Of a stretch of DNA of 64,000 bases, positions 27,101 to 34,734 are shown piece by piece (position 1 is the stretch's first letter; the number at the start of each line of letters is the position of its first letter). This stretch comes from Luteibacter flocculans (GTDB lineage: Bacteria; Pseudomonadota; Gammaproteobacteria; Xanthomonadales; Rhodanobacteraceae), in the NCBI RefSeq assembly GCF_023612255.1, contig NZ_CP063231.1:3020001-3084000 (forward strand), written 5' to 3'. The notes beneath the pieces were generated by a model, which saw only the letters and a program-made list of their open reading frames with translations, had not been told where the DNA came from and made no database searches. The translations under genes and the position numbers were made by a program.

Positions 27101-27598
27101 GCGCCCTGCTTCTGCGGTAGCGGGATCGCCGGCACCCGGTGCGCCTGGCGGCAGCATCGCGTCGAGATTCGGCGTGAACAGCGCGGACTCGTGCAGCGAC
27201 TGCTCGCCGCGGCTGGCACGCAGGTCGTTCAGCAACGGCAGCAGCACGATCGGCACGTCGCGATGGCCGCTCTGCAGGCGCTCCAGGTAATCGGGCATCT
27301 GCATCATGCCGCGCATCAGCGCGGCATAGGCATCGTCGCGGTGGGCGACGCGGTTGTCGATCAGTGCGGCGACCAGTTGCTCCATTTCGCCGACGACCAT
27401 CGCGGCGCCGTAGAGCTCGACCATACGCAACGTGCCGTGGACCTGATGCAGGTCCGCGGCGCAGGTGTGCATGACGTAGGCGTCGCGCGAGTCCTCGACG
27501 TACGACTCGAGGGCCTGGCGTGCCTTGGACAAGGCGTCGTCGAGCTCGGCCTTGACCCAATGCAGCGTGGTGAAATCGGTATGGTCTTGAAGTCTCAC
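21149..27598 (-). CDS. chpA: ChpA, giant hybrid CheA histidine kinase of twitching motility
   Basis: 2149 residues from GTG at 27598, five bases after the pilJ stop. Four Hpt-like domains with candidate phospho-histidines: QVHGTLR (~residue 54), SFHTLKGSGR (~730), AVHTLHGAIG (~937) and DLHTLKGSAR (~1400). Long acidic linkers separate them (about 590-640 and 1080-1350). The CheA dimerisation helices begin at EQIRVRADMLDTLVNHAGEV (~1545); the ATPase domain has N-box HMLRNAVAHGIEPP and GRGVGMDVV; a CheW domain follows; a C-terminal receiver (~2030-2149) has VVDDS and the phospho-acceptor in LLDIEMPRMDGY. It phosphorylates PilG and PilH to control pilus extension and retraction. Confidence 0.95.
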   Translation of the reverse strand: MRLQDHTDFTTLHWVKAELDDALSKARQALESYVEDSRDAYVMHTCAADLHQVHGTLRMVELYGAAMVVGEMEQLVAALIDNRVAHRDDAYAALMRGMMQMPDYLERLQSGHRDVPIVLLPLLNDLRASRGEQSLHESALFTPNLDAMLPPGAPGAGDPATAEAGRGELAELRARFQQQLLAWFRGQGNERQLLGMRATLDGIAARCYTIAGRRLWWIAAGVLEGLERGVLRAHEKDVRQLIGRVDRSIRELLDGGEEALLGGDADELARKLLYYVAQAKPGSDRIEELRQTYRLDGLLPREAEVEHARGSMSGHNRALLDTVSAAIKDDLLRVKESLDLFLRRPDGDPAQLGQQTDVLDRVGDTLGMLALGVPRRVVGEQRRILGEIATGAREADEEALLDVAGALLYVEASLDDHIERLGAEGDQHPSSGDVGPSMLPRSEARHILSTLMREATTNTSRVKDAIVGFVESSWDHEQLAGTPELMGEIGGAMRMLGAARPAELADGIGLFIHRELLGDRRVPNGAQMDRLADALAALEYYLEAAREHRGGLEHILDVTQQSLAQLGYWPVPQDVAEPEALGEEAIETIEAEAIEHIAVPESSDDTGETVSSFADTFDLLDEPPADEDTSAVAAAAATTPDVHAEPPVAAAVGEEDWVEIEEEVEQEVGGPGMAEFAGFQITVDGIDDEIREIFLEETEEEIGNLRAALGHWLADPERSDALVPIRRSFHTLKGSGRLVGARLLGEFAWKVENMLNRVLDGTIGPHEGVQALVRHAVDALPQLKAALEGDATPAAPIAAIMETADRLAMGDVAFVEDVARNAVQRVRSKVKRRVPRDTIAAVPTAAFASYGHPQAGTTASTDPVSADAFATLPDMADMEDIPAEPIYSAPSLPPVDAVLLDILRTEVAQYLHVIRGHLARAEEGELPVDDALLRAVHTLHGAIGMVDIPVLIQVLAPLEGLIKRVRATGLPLRPEGIAVLTEAADLVDHVMDLFDTPEPRVPNVAALAARIGALRDEQPEATIAHVLYEPDPLSLDDDALEDLADESFVAAELPQDDEATEAVAEEPSLVAEPSRDEAEAYLPEQLPEDLVPTLDEGLLADELAEASAEENVGEQSEEDGETEDDLPGIELAPLEPVSESDALTSEVLASFETFEIEKPEGEIKPIQAYDAEEDAAWRSLMNELEGVTSRPSDEPSLPQPMSHDGEVLHTDDGQIEPLADTAAPAFEMPHLADDFRLDLPQDLTLDAPSDETQDEAAPVSEPHAFEASLDEASSDVPSHDIEVAAEPSREAVSFDEPTVEEPVLDDAEESTPAFADAEAPVVIEDQSHEPVAPPVHTPDDEPAPALVPELSPYADIDPDLLEVFVEEGREILDHADAALASWRAEPEQAEHVAALQRDLHTLKGSARMAGVAAVGDLSHAMEALLDAVAGGQRASDRPAIEATEKGFDRLHGMIQSVAQGKPIALTDADIEPFARLAGAPIAPDTVTAEAYREEREAAVVELAMPFAPLPEVAPPPVLDRDLPDLLPEFEEEEIQRASQEQIRVRADMLDTLVNHAGEVSIYRSRLEQQTASFRSALTEHEQTVSRLRSQLRMLEIETEAQIIARYHQEHRDNGVSNFDPLELDRFSQLQQYSRALAESVSDLVSLQTILDELTRQSEALLLQQQKVNAELQEGLMQTRMLPFDAMVPNLRRTLRQAASDVGKRAQLVVEGANGEMDRNMLDRIKAPFEHMLRNAVAHGIEPPEQREAVGKNPEGTVRIQVAREATEVVVRLSDDGGGMDRDAIRAKAIERGLLRPDARVSDEQIFQLTQVPGFSTAEKVTQVAGRGVGMDVVANEIKQLGGTLAIESQKGSGTTFVMRLPFTLAVTQALIVRIGETNFAIPMTSVHGVARVAPNELAHRMADASPSFDYMGEEYGIHDLPQLLGVHVVSSLEEGDIPLLLARSGDLRAAIRVDAVLGSREIVVKPVGPQVSSVPGILGATIMGDGSVLMILDLAPLVRHGVARRAFEADASVPHAPRAQDEVRVKPLVMVVDDSITMRKVTGRVLERHEFEVMTAKDGIDALEKLNERVPDLMLLDIEMPRMDGYELATQMKADERLAGVPIIMITSRTGDKHRQRAFDIGVDRYIGKPYQENDLIVQINDVLGVHHG

Positions 27599-27602
27599 TG
27601 CA

Positions 27603-29633
27603 TTAGCCCGGCAGCTTGAAGTTCGCGACGGACAGGCGCAAGTCGTTCGCGAGCTGGGCCAGGTTACCGATCGACTCGGCCGTCTGGCTTGCGCCGAGCG
27701 ACGTCTGCGAGGTGATCTCCTGGATGACGTTCATGGTCGCCGAGGTGTCCGTCGCCGCGGCCGACTGCTGGCGAGCAGCGGCCGAGATGTTCTGAATGAG
27801 TGCCGACAGGTCGTTCGACACGCGCTCGATGTCGCCCAGTGCCGTGCCGGCGTCCTCGGCCAGACGCGCACCGGCCACCACTTCCGCAGTGGTCTGTTCC
27901 ATCGAACTCACCGCTTCGTTGGTATCGGACTGAATCGTCTGCACCAGCGTCTCAATGCGCTTGGTCGCGCTCGCGGAGCGTTCCGCGAGGCGCTGCACTT
28001 CGTCCGCCACCACCGCGAAACCGCGACCCGCCTCACCTGCCGAGGCCGCCTGAATGGCGGCGTTCAAGGCGAGGATGTTGGTCTGCTCGGCAATGTCGTT
28101 GATGAGTTCCACGATCGAGCCGATTTCCTGCGACGACTCGCCCAGCCGTTTGATGCGCTTGGAGGTTTCCTGGATCTGGTCGCGGATCGAATCCATGCCC
28201 TGAATCGTCTCGCGCACCACTTCGGCGCCGCGCGAAGCGATCTGCACCGAGCGCTGGGCCACGTCGGCCGATTCGGCGGAGTCCTTCGACACCGTATCCA
28301 TCGAGGTCGCGATCTGGTTGATGGCCGAGGTCGCGGACGTGATCTGCTGCGCCTGTTGCTCCGCCGCGTCGGCGAGGTGCATGGCGGTGGCCTGGGTTTC
28401 CTGCGCCGCGGCGGAGACGCGCACCGCGGTCTCGTTGATCGTGGTGACGAGGTTGCGCATCTCGTCCACCGCGGAGTTCATGGCGTCCGCGATGGCGCCC
28501 GTGATGTCCTCGGTCACCGTGGCCTTGATGGTGAGATCGCCTTCGGCGAGCGTGCCCATCTCGTCCAGCAACCGCATGATCGCGGTCTGGTTACGCTGGT
28601 TGAGTTCAGAGGTGGTCTCGAAACGGCGGCGCTGGTCACGCACGAGGTTGTAGACCAGCAGCAGCGCGAACAGCACGGCGCCGATCGCACCGAGCAGACC
28701 CCACCAGACGTTCGGGAAGAGACGGGTCAGCGGCAGCTTGGCGATCTGGTCGGCGGACTCGTTCGCGCGCAGCAGCACGGTCTGCGAATCCAGCGAGGCC
28801 TGGTTGCCTGCGCGCTTCACGTCCTGGAGATTCGGCGACGCGGCGACCAACTGGTTCACAGGGTCCACGAGGTCGCCCCAGGAACTCTGCATGCCTTCGA
28901 GAATCTTCCGCGCATTCGCGTCGCTGATCGCACGAACGCCGCCTTCGGCGTTGCCGTCCACCAGGCCCTTGAGCACGGCGCCGTAGAGCTGCGCATCGCG
29001 GGAGAGACCGTCGGCGGCAGACTGCGCACCATCGCCGCCCTGCAGGATTTCCTGCACGCGACGGATCATGCGGTCAGCCATCAACATCCAGCGGGCGAGC
29101 GTGAAGGTCTGCTCCACCGAGGCATTCTTCTGCTGGACGATGTTCATCACTTCGTCCGTGCGTGCGTTCAGCAGCGGCATCTGCTTGGCGAACAGGTCGG
29201 CCCGCTCGCCCGAGGACAGCACCAGGTCCTTGTTCGAAAGGATCTTGCCGATGTCCGCGTCGAGCTGATGCCAGGCGTTCGCCAGAGCGCCGATGGAGCG
29301 TCCGGCCTGGTTGCCGTCGCCCGCATAGGCAGGCATGCCGGTCTTGGCATCGCCGTTCACGAGGCGCTGCACCGCCGAATCGATGGTGTTGCGTGTGGCA
29401 GACAATTCACGGAACGAGTCGCGATTGCCGTCGGACGCCTCCAGCGCGTACTTCGCGGTCTGCTGCGAAAGCACCTGCACCTGCGTCGTGAGCGCGATGG
29501 CTTCGCGGTCCTCGCCGTTCTTGTTGTTCAGCCACCAGAAGTCGACCGACGCCAATCCGATCGCCAGGAGCAGGAACACGATGACGATCGTGTAGCCACG
29601 TTCCCGGCCTGCGCCGCCTGCTGTCGTGCTCAT
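27603..29633 (-). CDS. pilJ: PilJ, twitching-motility chemoreceptor
   Basis: 676 residues from ATG at 29633 (GGTGG upstream). First membrane segment at about residues 14-34 ([20 protein letters not shown]), a periplasmic helical domain of about 280 residues with two PilJ-type halves, second membrane segment near 320-340, HAMP, then a methyl-accepting signalling domain with the invariant hairpin [20 protein letters not shown]. It couples to ChpA through PilI and senses pilus or surface-related signals. The gene lies between pilI and chpA. Confidence 0.95.
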   Translation of the reverse strand: MSTTAGGAGRERGYTIVIVFLLLAIGLASVDFWWLNNKNGEDREAIALTTQVQVLSQQTAKYALEASDGNRDSFRELSATRNTIDSAVQRLVNGDAKTGMPAYAGDGNQAGRSIGALANAWHQLDADIGKILSNKDLVLSSGERADLFAKQMPLLNARTDEVMNIVQQKNASVEQTFTLARWMLMADRMIRRVQEILQGGDGAQSAADGLSRDAQLYGAVLKGLVDGNAEGGVRAISDANARKILEGMQSSWGDLVDPVNQLVAASPNLQDVKRAGNQASLDSQTVLLRANESADQIAKLPLTRLFPNVWWGLLGAIGAVLFALLLVYNLVRDQRRRFETTSELNQRNQTAIMRLLDEMGTLAEGDLTIKATVTEDITGAIADAMNSAVDEMRNLVTTINETAVRVSAAAQETQATAMHLADAAEQQAQQITSATSAINQIATSMDTVSKDSAESADVAQRSVQIASRGAEVVRETIQGMDSIRDQIQETSKRIKRLGESSQEIGSIVELINDIAEQTNILALNAAIQAASAGEAGRGFAVVADEVQRLAERSASATKRIETLVQTIQSDTNEAVSSMEQTTAEVVAGARLAEDAGTALGDIERVSNDLSALIQNISAAARQQSAAATDTSATMNVIQEITSQTSLGASQTAESIGNLAQLANDLRLSVANFKLPG

Positions 29634-29800
29634 ATCCACCTCACCCAAACCTGGCAAAGCTAGCCGCCGACGCCTCAGTGGCCACCGGCATGACGAAGCG
29701 GTCCGCGGACCGCCCCTCCGTTCCCATCGCAGCATCGGCCGAAGCCGTTGCCGCCCATCCTGTAAAGGGTCGGCCTTCCGGCCGTCCCCTCCCCCATGGA

Positions 29801-29817
29801 GGCGTTGTTACAACGCC
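29801..29817. terminator. Dyad at the 3' end of pilI
   Basis: GGCGTTGTTACAACGCC is a perfect inverted repeat (8-base arms, one central base) covering the pilI stop codon. It is in the 175-base gap before pilJ, the only long gap in the operon, and may be an RNA stability or attenuation hairpin. There is no T-run, so full termination is unlikely. Confidence 0.35.
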
Positions 29818-30353
29818 GCCTGCCGGAAGTCCGGCGCACGAACCAGACGGCTCATGCTGAAAAGCCCATACGTCTGCTCGCCGAGCTGGACGTTCTCGCT
29901 GACGAACCGCGTCAGGCGCGGGTCGTTCTCTTGCTCACCCGTGTCGCGCTGTCCCTCGTCCATCGTGCGCTGGCCGAACACTTCGTCCACCAGCAGCCCG
30001 ACCGTACCGCCGTGCTGGCGAACCAGCAGAAGCCGCGCGCGTTCCGACGCGGGTGTGCGCTCGTCGAACAGAAAGCGCCCGAGGTCGATCGCCGGCACGA
30101 GATTGCCGCGCACGTTCGCCACGCCCATCAGCCAGGGCTGCGCGCCCGGCACGTGGGTCAACGGTGGGACGGCCAGCAGTTCGTTGATTTCTTCGATGCC
30201 GCTGACGAAGGCGCGGCGCCCCACGCGAAAGCCGATGCCGCGCCACAGACCCAGCGACTCCACGCTCTCGGGTGCGTCGGCGGAGTGCGCGAGGCATGCC
30301 CGCTCGTAGTGGGCGAGCAGTTCGAAAGGCGTGAGTGCCGCGTTCTCGCTCAT
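29808..30353 (-). CDS. pilI: PilI, CheW-like adaptor
   Basis: 181 residues. A CheW domain: FRVGRRAFVSGIEEINELLA, then LMGVANVRGNLVPAIDLGRF, the loop that binds receptor tips and kinase. PilI links PilJ to ChpA. It follows pilH by 7 bases and precedes pilJ. Confidence 0.92.
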   Translation of the reverse strand: MSENAALTPFELLAHYERACLAHSADAPESVESLGLWRGIGFRVGRRAFVSGIEEINELLAVPPLTHVPGAQPWLMGVANVRGNLVPAIDLGRFLFDERTPASERARLLLVRQHGGTVGLLVDEVFGQRTMDEGQRDTGEQENDPRLTRFVSENVQLGEQTYGLFSMSRLVRAPDFRQAAL

Positions 30354-30360
30354 GGCGTCC

Positions 30361-30735
30361 TCAATGCGTCGTGTTCGGCAGGAGGCTGGCGATGGTCGAA
30401 AGCAGCTCCTTCTCGTTCACCGGCTTGGTGATGAAGGCCTTGGCACCCTGTCGCAGGCCCCAGACGCGATCGGTCTCCATCGACTTGGTGGTGATCATCA
30501 CCACCGGCACGTCGGCCGTCTTAGGATCGCGGCTCAGCGTGCGCGTGGCCTGGAAGCCGTTCATGCCGGGCATGATCACGTCCATGATCACGAGGTCGGG
30601 CTTGTTCGCGCGGATACGGTCGAGTCCCGCTTCGGCGTTATCGACGCTGGAAACGGAGAAGCCCGCCTTTTCGAGCAGCGTGGTGAACACGCGAACGTCG
30701 GTGGGCGAGTCGTCGATGATGAGAATGTTTGCCAC
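30361..30735 (-). CDS. pilH: PilH, single-domain response regulator
   Basis: 124 residues, a stand-alone receiver: acidic pocket IIDDSP, phospho-acceptor Asp in LVIMDVIMPGMNGFQATR, Thr in MITTKS and Lys in FITKPV. The GMNGFQATR and WGLRQGAKAFITKPV stretches are typical of PilH rather than PilG. It works with the retraction motor side of type IV pili and is phosphorylated by ChpA. Confidence 0.93.
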   Translation of the reverse strand: MANILIIDDSPTDVRVFTTLLEKAGFSVSSVDNAEAGLDRIRANKPDLVIMDVIMPGMNGFQATRTLSRDPKTADVPVVMITTKSMETDRVWGLRQGAKAFITKPVNEKELLSTIASLLPNTTH

Positions 30736-30771
30736 ACGTCCCCCTGGACGTCGTCATACGGTGGAATGCGG

Positions 30772-31194
30772 TCAACTGGCCGTCGCGTAGCGATGGATCG
30801 CGCCGAGAAGCTCGTCGCGTGTGAACGGTTTGGTGAGGTATTGCTCGGCCCCGACGATGCGTCCGCGGGCCTTGTCGAACAGACCGTCCTTGGAGGACAG
30901 CATGATCACCGGCGTACCGCGGAACTGCGCGTTGTTCTTGATCAGCGCGCAGGTCTGGTAGCCGTCGAGGCGCGGCATCATGATGTCGACGAAGATGATG
31001 TTCGGCTTCTGGTCGGAGATCTTTGCCAGTGCCTCGAACCCGTCGACGGCGGTCAGTACGTCGCAGCCTTCCTTCTTCAGCAGGGTCTCGGCCGTGCGTC
31101 GGATGGTTTTCGAATCGTCGATGACCATGACCCGCAATCCGGCCAGGTCGTTACCGCGTCCGTTTTCGTTCACTGCGCCCCCGGTGCCACGCAA
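30772..31194 (-). CDS. pilG: PilG, single-domain response regulator
   Basis: Up to 140 residues; a GTG at 31173 is an alternative start and would give about 133. The receiver core VMVIDDSKTIRRTAETLLKK, phospho-acceptor in FVDIMMPRLDGYQTC and GAEQYLTKPF are nearly invariant in PilG proteins. First gene of the Pil-Chp operon. Phospho-PilG promotes pilus extension and cAMP signalling in relatives. The 270-base region to divergent gshB should carry the operon promoter; none was pinned down. Confidence 0.93.
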   Translation of the reverse strand: MRGTGGAVNENGRGNDLAGLRVMVIDDSKTIRRTAETLLKKEGCDVLTAVDGFEALAKISDQKPNIIFVDIMMPRLDGYQTCALIKNNAQFRGTPVIMLSSKDGLFDKARGRIVGAEQYLTKPFTRDELLGAIHRYATAS

Positions 31195-31467
31195 AAAACC
31201 GCAAATACTGTCGCAGGATAGCCGGTTCTTGCCGACTATTCCGTGCGCCAGGTCGATGTCCGGAACCCCACGGTCCCGACGGCCCGCTCTTTCGGCGTTC
31301 CTCCCGATCGCTGTTTAATGGTTGGCTGGGGTCCCGTCAAGATGAATTCTTCTTAAAGGCCGCCATCGGCGGTTTCCCGCAGCACCTGACGTCCCCTGAC
31401 GCCGGCCCGTGCCAACGGACGCCGCTCTTCACTAGACTTGGCGTTTTCCTGCTCCCGGGATATTCCC

Positions 31468-32409
31468 ATGCCGCTTTCCGTCGCCGTCCTGATGGACCCG
31501 ATCCGCGCCATCAAGATCGCCAAGGACACCACCTTCGCCATGTTGCTCGAGGCTTCGCGGCGTGGACACGCCCTGCTCTACATGGAACAGGGCGACCTCG
31601 CGCTTCGCAATGGCGAAGCCTGGGCCAGGCTGCGGCCCCTGACCGTCAAGGAAGACCCCGCCGGCTGGTTCACTCTGGGCGAGCCCCAGTGGCGACCGCT
31701 GGCCGAGGTGGACATCGTGCTGGCCCGCAAGGATCCGCCGGTGGATGCGCAGTTCATCTACGACACGATGGTGCTCGAACGTGCCCAGCGGGCGGGCTGC
31801 AAGGTGGTGAACGATCCCCGCTCGCTCCGCGACTGCAACGAGAAGGTGTTCTCCCTGGACTTCCCGCAGTGCATCGTGCCGACGCTGGTCTCGCGCGACG
31901 CCGCCGAGCTGAAAGCCTTCGTGGCGGAGCACGGCGAGGTGGTCCTCAAGCCGTTGGACGGCATGGGCGGTCGCGGCATCTTCCGGGTGAAGAAAGGCGA
32001 TACCAACCTGAACTCCATGCTGGAGACGATGCTCAACGGCGGGCGCAACTTCACGGTGGTCCAGAAGTACATCCCCGAAATCACCGCGGGCGACAAGCGC
32101 ATCCTGCTGATCGATGGCGAACCGGTGCCTTATGCGCTCGCCCGCATTCCGCAGGGCGACGAGTTCCGCGGCAATCTGGCGGCAGGCGGACGCGGAGAAG
32201 GCATCGCCCTTTCCGAGCGCGATCGCTGGATTGCCGCCCAGGTCGCCCCGGAACTGGTCCGCCGAGGCCTGCGTTTCGTCGGCCTCGACGTCATCGGCGA
32301 CTATCTGACCGAGATCAACGTCACATCTCCGACCGGCGTGCGTGAACTCGACGCCCAGTTCGGCATTAACATCGCGGGGCTGATGTTCGACGCGATCGAG
32401 GCCCGATGA
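31468..32409 (+). CDS. gshB: Glutathione synthetase
   Basis: 313 residues from ATG at 31468 (MPLSVAVLMDP); an upstream in-frame ATG at 31438 is unlikely. ATP-grasp enzyme joining gamma-glutamylcysteine and glycine to make glutathione. Visible: N-terminal MDPIRAIKIAKDTTFAML, the ATP-binding VLKPLDGMGGRGIFRV, KRILLIDGEPVPYALARIPQ, and the C-terminal metal-binding EINVTSPTGVRELD. Length is normal for GshB. Its stop overlaps the start of the TonB-like gene (ATGA). Confidence 0.96.
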   Translation: MPLSVAVLMDPIRAIKIAKDTTFAMLLEASRRGHALLYMEQGDLALRNGEAWARLRPLTVKEDPAGWFTLGEPQWRPLAEVDIVLARKDPPVDAQFIYDTMVLERAQRAGCKVVNDPRSLRDCNEKVFSLDFPQCIVPTLVSRDAAELKAFVAEHGEVVLKPLDGMGGRGIFRVKKGDTNLNSMLETMLNGGRNFTVVQKYIPEITAGDKRILLIDGEPVPYALARIPQGDEFRGNLAAGGRGEGIALSERDRWIAAQVAPELVRRGLRFVGLDVIGDYLTEINVTSPTGVRELDAQFGINIAGLMFDAIEAR

Positions 32410-33266
32410 CGACCCGTCCCACCGGCGCCGACCTGATCGGCGCCACCCTGCTGTTCTCGCTCCTGCTGCACGGCATCGTCATCCTCGGCATCACCTTCCG
32501 GGCAGAGCCGCCGCGTCCGAGCGTCCCGACCCTCGACGTGACCCTGGTGGACGTGGCGAACCAGGAGCCGCCGGACAAGGCCGACTTCCTCGCCCAGGCG
32601 AACAACTCGGGCGGTGGCGATCAGGACAAGGCAGCGCGCCCGTCGGAGCGCGTCTCCGGCCCGCTGCCGACGCCGCAGCGCAGCGATGCCGTGGAACCGA
32701 AAGAAGCCCGGGCGCCTGCACCGCAGGAAGCCCAGCCCGACACACTGCTGACGACGTCGGGACAGACGGCCTTCACCGTGAACACCGACAGGCAGCAGGT
32801 CGAGCGAAAGTCGCAGCCCCTGCCCGAGGCCGACGAGGACACCCAGCGCCAGACCGAAATGGCCAAGCTGGCGGCGGAAGTGCGGGACCAGTCGCAGGCG
32901 TATGCAAAGCGCCCGAAAAAGAAATACATCTCATCGAACACCCGCGAGTACGCGTATGCGGCGTACATGAAGGGCTGGGTGGGCCGGGTCGAACGCGTCG
33001 GTAACCTGAATTACCCGGACGAGGCGCGCCGCCAGGGCCTCTACGGCGAACTGGTCCTCACGGTGGGCCTGAACCGCGACGGCTCGATCAAGAGCATCGA
33101 CGTCATCAAGAGTTCGGGACATCCGCTGCTTGACGAGGCCGCGCAGCGCATCGTGCGGCTGGCGGCCCCGTTCCCCGCCCTGCCCGCCGACAAGACGCGG
33201 GTGGATGAGCTCTACATCACCCGGACATGGCAGTTCCTGCCCGGTAACGTGCTGCGCAATTACTGA
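32406..33266 (+). CDS. TonB-family energy-transducer-like protein
   Basis: 286 residues. An N-terminal membrane anchor (about 10-31, GATLLFSLLLHGIVILGITF), a Pro/Glu-rich periplasmic linker (about 35-190) and a C-terminal TonB domain (NYPDEARRQGLYGELVLTVG, then SIKSIDVIKSSGHPLLDEAA). The family carries proton-motive energy to outer-membrane transporters. No exbB/exbD is adjacent; the gene is fixed between gshB and yqgE in Xanthomonadales, so its transport partner is unknown. Confidence 0.85.
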   Translation: MTTRPTGADLIGATLLFSLLLHGIVILGITFRAEPPRPSVPTLDVTLVDVANQEPPDKADFLAQANNSGGGDQDKAARPSERVSGPLPTPQRSDAVEPKEARAPAPQEAQPDTLLTTSGQTAFTVNTDRQQVERKSQPLPEADEDTQRQTEMAKLAAEVRDQSQAYAKRPKKKYISSNTREYAYAAYMKGWVGRVERVGNLNYPDEARRQGLYGELVLTVGLNRDGSIKSIDVIKSSGHPLLDEAAQRIVRLAAPFPALPADKTRVDELYITRTWQFLPGNVLRNY

Positions 33267-33274
33267 GCGCCGCG

Positions 33275-33598
33275 CTACTTCGGCAGCAACTGATCCGCCT
33301 CGCTGACGTAAGCCTTTTCCGCCTTGCGATCCCATACGCACAGCTCGCGACCGGGGCGATTCTTCATATGCGTCTGTGGATAACGGCCCGCCAATACCAG
33401 GGCCGTGACCGGTACCCGGTCGTCGTACTGGATGGGACCGCCCACCGGCGTCGCTCCCTTGAGGCCGCTGGCCGCGACGCAGGCCTTCACCAGTCGTTGG
33501 TTGTAGTCCTTCCAGGCATCGGGCGCCGAGGCGGCCGCGGCTCCTGAAACCAGCAGCGCAACAACGGCAAAACCCTTTGTAAACATAGGCTTCCTCAT
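33275..33598 (-). CDS. Small exported hypothetical protein
   Basis: 107 residues from ATG at 33598 (GGAG upstream; an ATG at 33625 is less likely). Signal peptide (FAVVALLVSGAAAASA), mature part about 85 residues with two Cys (KACVAASG and ELCVWDRK) that could pair. No family recognised. It runs convergent with the TonB-like gene, whose stop is 9 bases away, and divergent from yqgE. Likely periplasmic. Confidence 0.65.
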   Translation of the reverse strand: MRKPMFTKGFAVVALLVSGAAAASAPDAWKDYNQRLVKACVAASGLKGATPVGGPIQYDDRVPVTALVLAGRYPQTHMKNRPGRELCVWDRKAEKAYVSEADQLLPK

Positions 33599-33689
33599 GG
33601 GAATAGCTCCTTGCAGTGGAGCCACACGGTAAGCGCTTCGAGCTTAACCTTCGCACACGGCTCATGGTCGTAGCGGCTACAATGCGGCC

Positions 33690-34256
33690 ATGACGATCGC
33701 CAATACCTTCGCCGGGCAATTCCTCATAGCGATGCCCTCGCTTGCCGAGCCGCCTTTCGCGCGCGGGGTAGCCTTCCTTTGCCAGCATGGCGAAGACGGC
33801 GCGGTCGGGCTGCTGATCAACCAGATTTCCGAATACCGTTTGGGTGACGTGCTCGCCCAGATGAAACTGTCCTGCGACGATCCCGAGATCGCGGATCATC
33901 CGGTCCTGATCGGCGGACCGGTACAGCAGGAGCGTGGCTTCGTGCTGCATCGCGAGCCCGGCAACTGGGATTCCAGCTACCGCGTCAACGAGGACTGGTC
34001 CGTCACCACGTCGCGCGACATCCTCGTCGCCATGGCCGCAGGGGAAGGCCCTCGCCGCGCCGTCGTCACCCTTGGCTATGCGGGCTGGGAAGCCGGCCAG
34101 CTCGAGCAGGAAGTGATGGACAACGCCTGGCTCACCATCCCGGCTGACGAACGTATCGTCTTCGACACGCCCCTCGACGAGCGCTGGATCGCCGCCGCGC
34201 GCAAGCTCGGCGTACATGACCCATCCCAATTGGCCGGCTACGCCGGTCACGCCTGA
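33690..34256 (+). CDS. yqgE: YqgE/AlgH family protein
   Basis: 188 residues. Conserved start FAGQFLIAMPSLAEPPFARG, then VAFLCQHGEDGAVGLLINQI and the IGGPVQQERGFVLHR motif define the UPF0301/YqgE family. The molecular function is not established; AlgH in Pseudomonas was linked to alginate control. The gene is followed directly by yqgF, a classic pairing. Confidence 0.94.
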   Translation: MTIANTFAGQFLIAMPSLAEPPFARGVAFLCQHGEDGAVGLLINQISEYRLGDVLAQMKLSCDDPEIADHPVLIGGPVQQERGFVLHREPGNWDSSYRVNEDWSVTTSRDILVAMAAGEGPRRAVVTLGYAGWEAGQLEQEVMDNAWLTIPADERIVFDTPLDERWIAAARKLGVHDPSQLAGYAGHA

Positions 34257-34269
34257 TCACCCCAGCACG

Positions 34270-34689
34270 ATGAGCTGCCTGTTCGGCTTCGACGTCGGGA
34301 CGAAGATCGTCGGCGTCGCCGTCGGCAATCGTCTCACCGGCACCGCGCGGGCCCTCGCGGCCCTCCCCGTGCGCGAGGGCGAGCCCGATTGGCAAGCGCT
34401 CGACACCTTGCGGCGCGAATGGCTGCCAGCCGAACTCGTGGTGGGTCTGCCGCTCGACAACGACGGCAAGGAACAACCCATGTCGCGCACCGCGCGCCGC
34501 TTCGCCGAGCGCATCGGCGAGCGCTACGGCCTTCCCGTTGCCCTGACCGACGAACGCATGAGCTCGCAGGAAGCCGCACGGCGCTTCGCCGCCGCGCGCG
34601 CCGCGGGCACGCGCAAGCGTTCGGACGCGAAGTCGATCGATGCCGAGGCCGCCGCGGTGATCCTGGAGTCGTACCTGGTCCAGGCATGA
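34270..34689 (+). CDS. yqgF: YqgF/RuvX, RNase H-fold pre-16S rRNA nuclease
   Basis: 139 residues from ATG at 34270 (MSCLFGFDVGTKIVGVAVGN). The first catalytic Asp is in FGFDVGTK, the Glu-containing strand VVGLPLDNDGKEQPMS and the final Asp region DAKSIDAEAAAVILE are present. The family completes 5' processing of 16S rRNA and was also called a Holliday-junction resolvase. Starts 13 bases after yqgE. Confidence 0.93.
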   Translation: MSCLFGFDVGTKIVGVAVGNRLTGTARALAALPVREGEPDWQALDTLRREWLPAELVVGLPLDNDGKEQPMSRTARRFAERIGERYGLPVALTDERMSSQEAARRFAAARAAGTRKRSDAKSIDAEAAAVILESYLVQA

Positions 34690-34734
34690 AACGCGCCGCC
34701 GCAGATCTTCCGTATCCATCACCTTGAGGACGTC

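Noticed and set aside
22385-27619. Very long open frame on the plus strand opposite chpA (over 1700 codons)
   Set aside because: High-GC codon bias opens antisense frames; the composition is Arg/His/Gln-rich without domains, and chpA on the other strand has complete conserved motifs.
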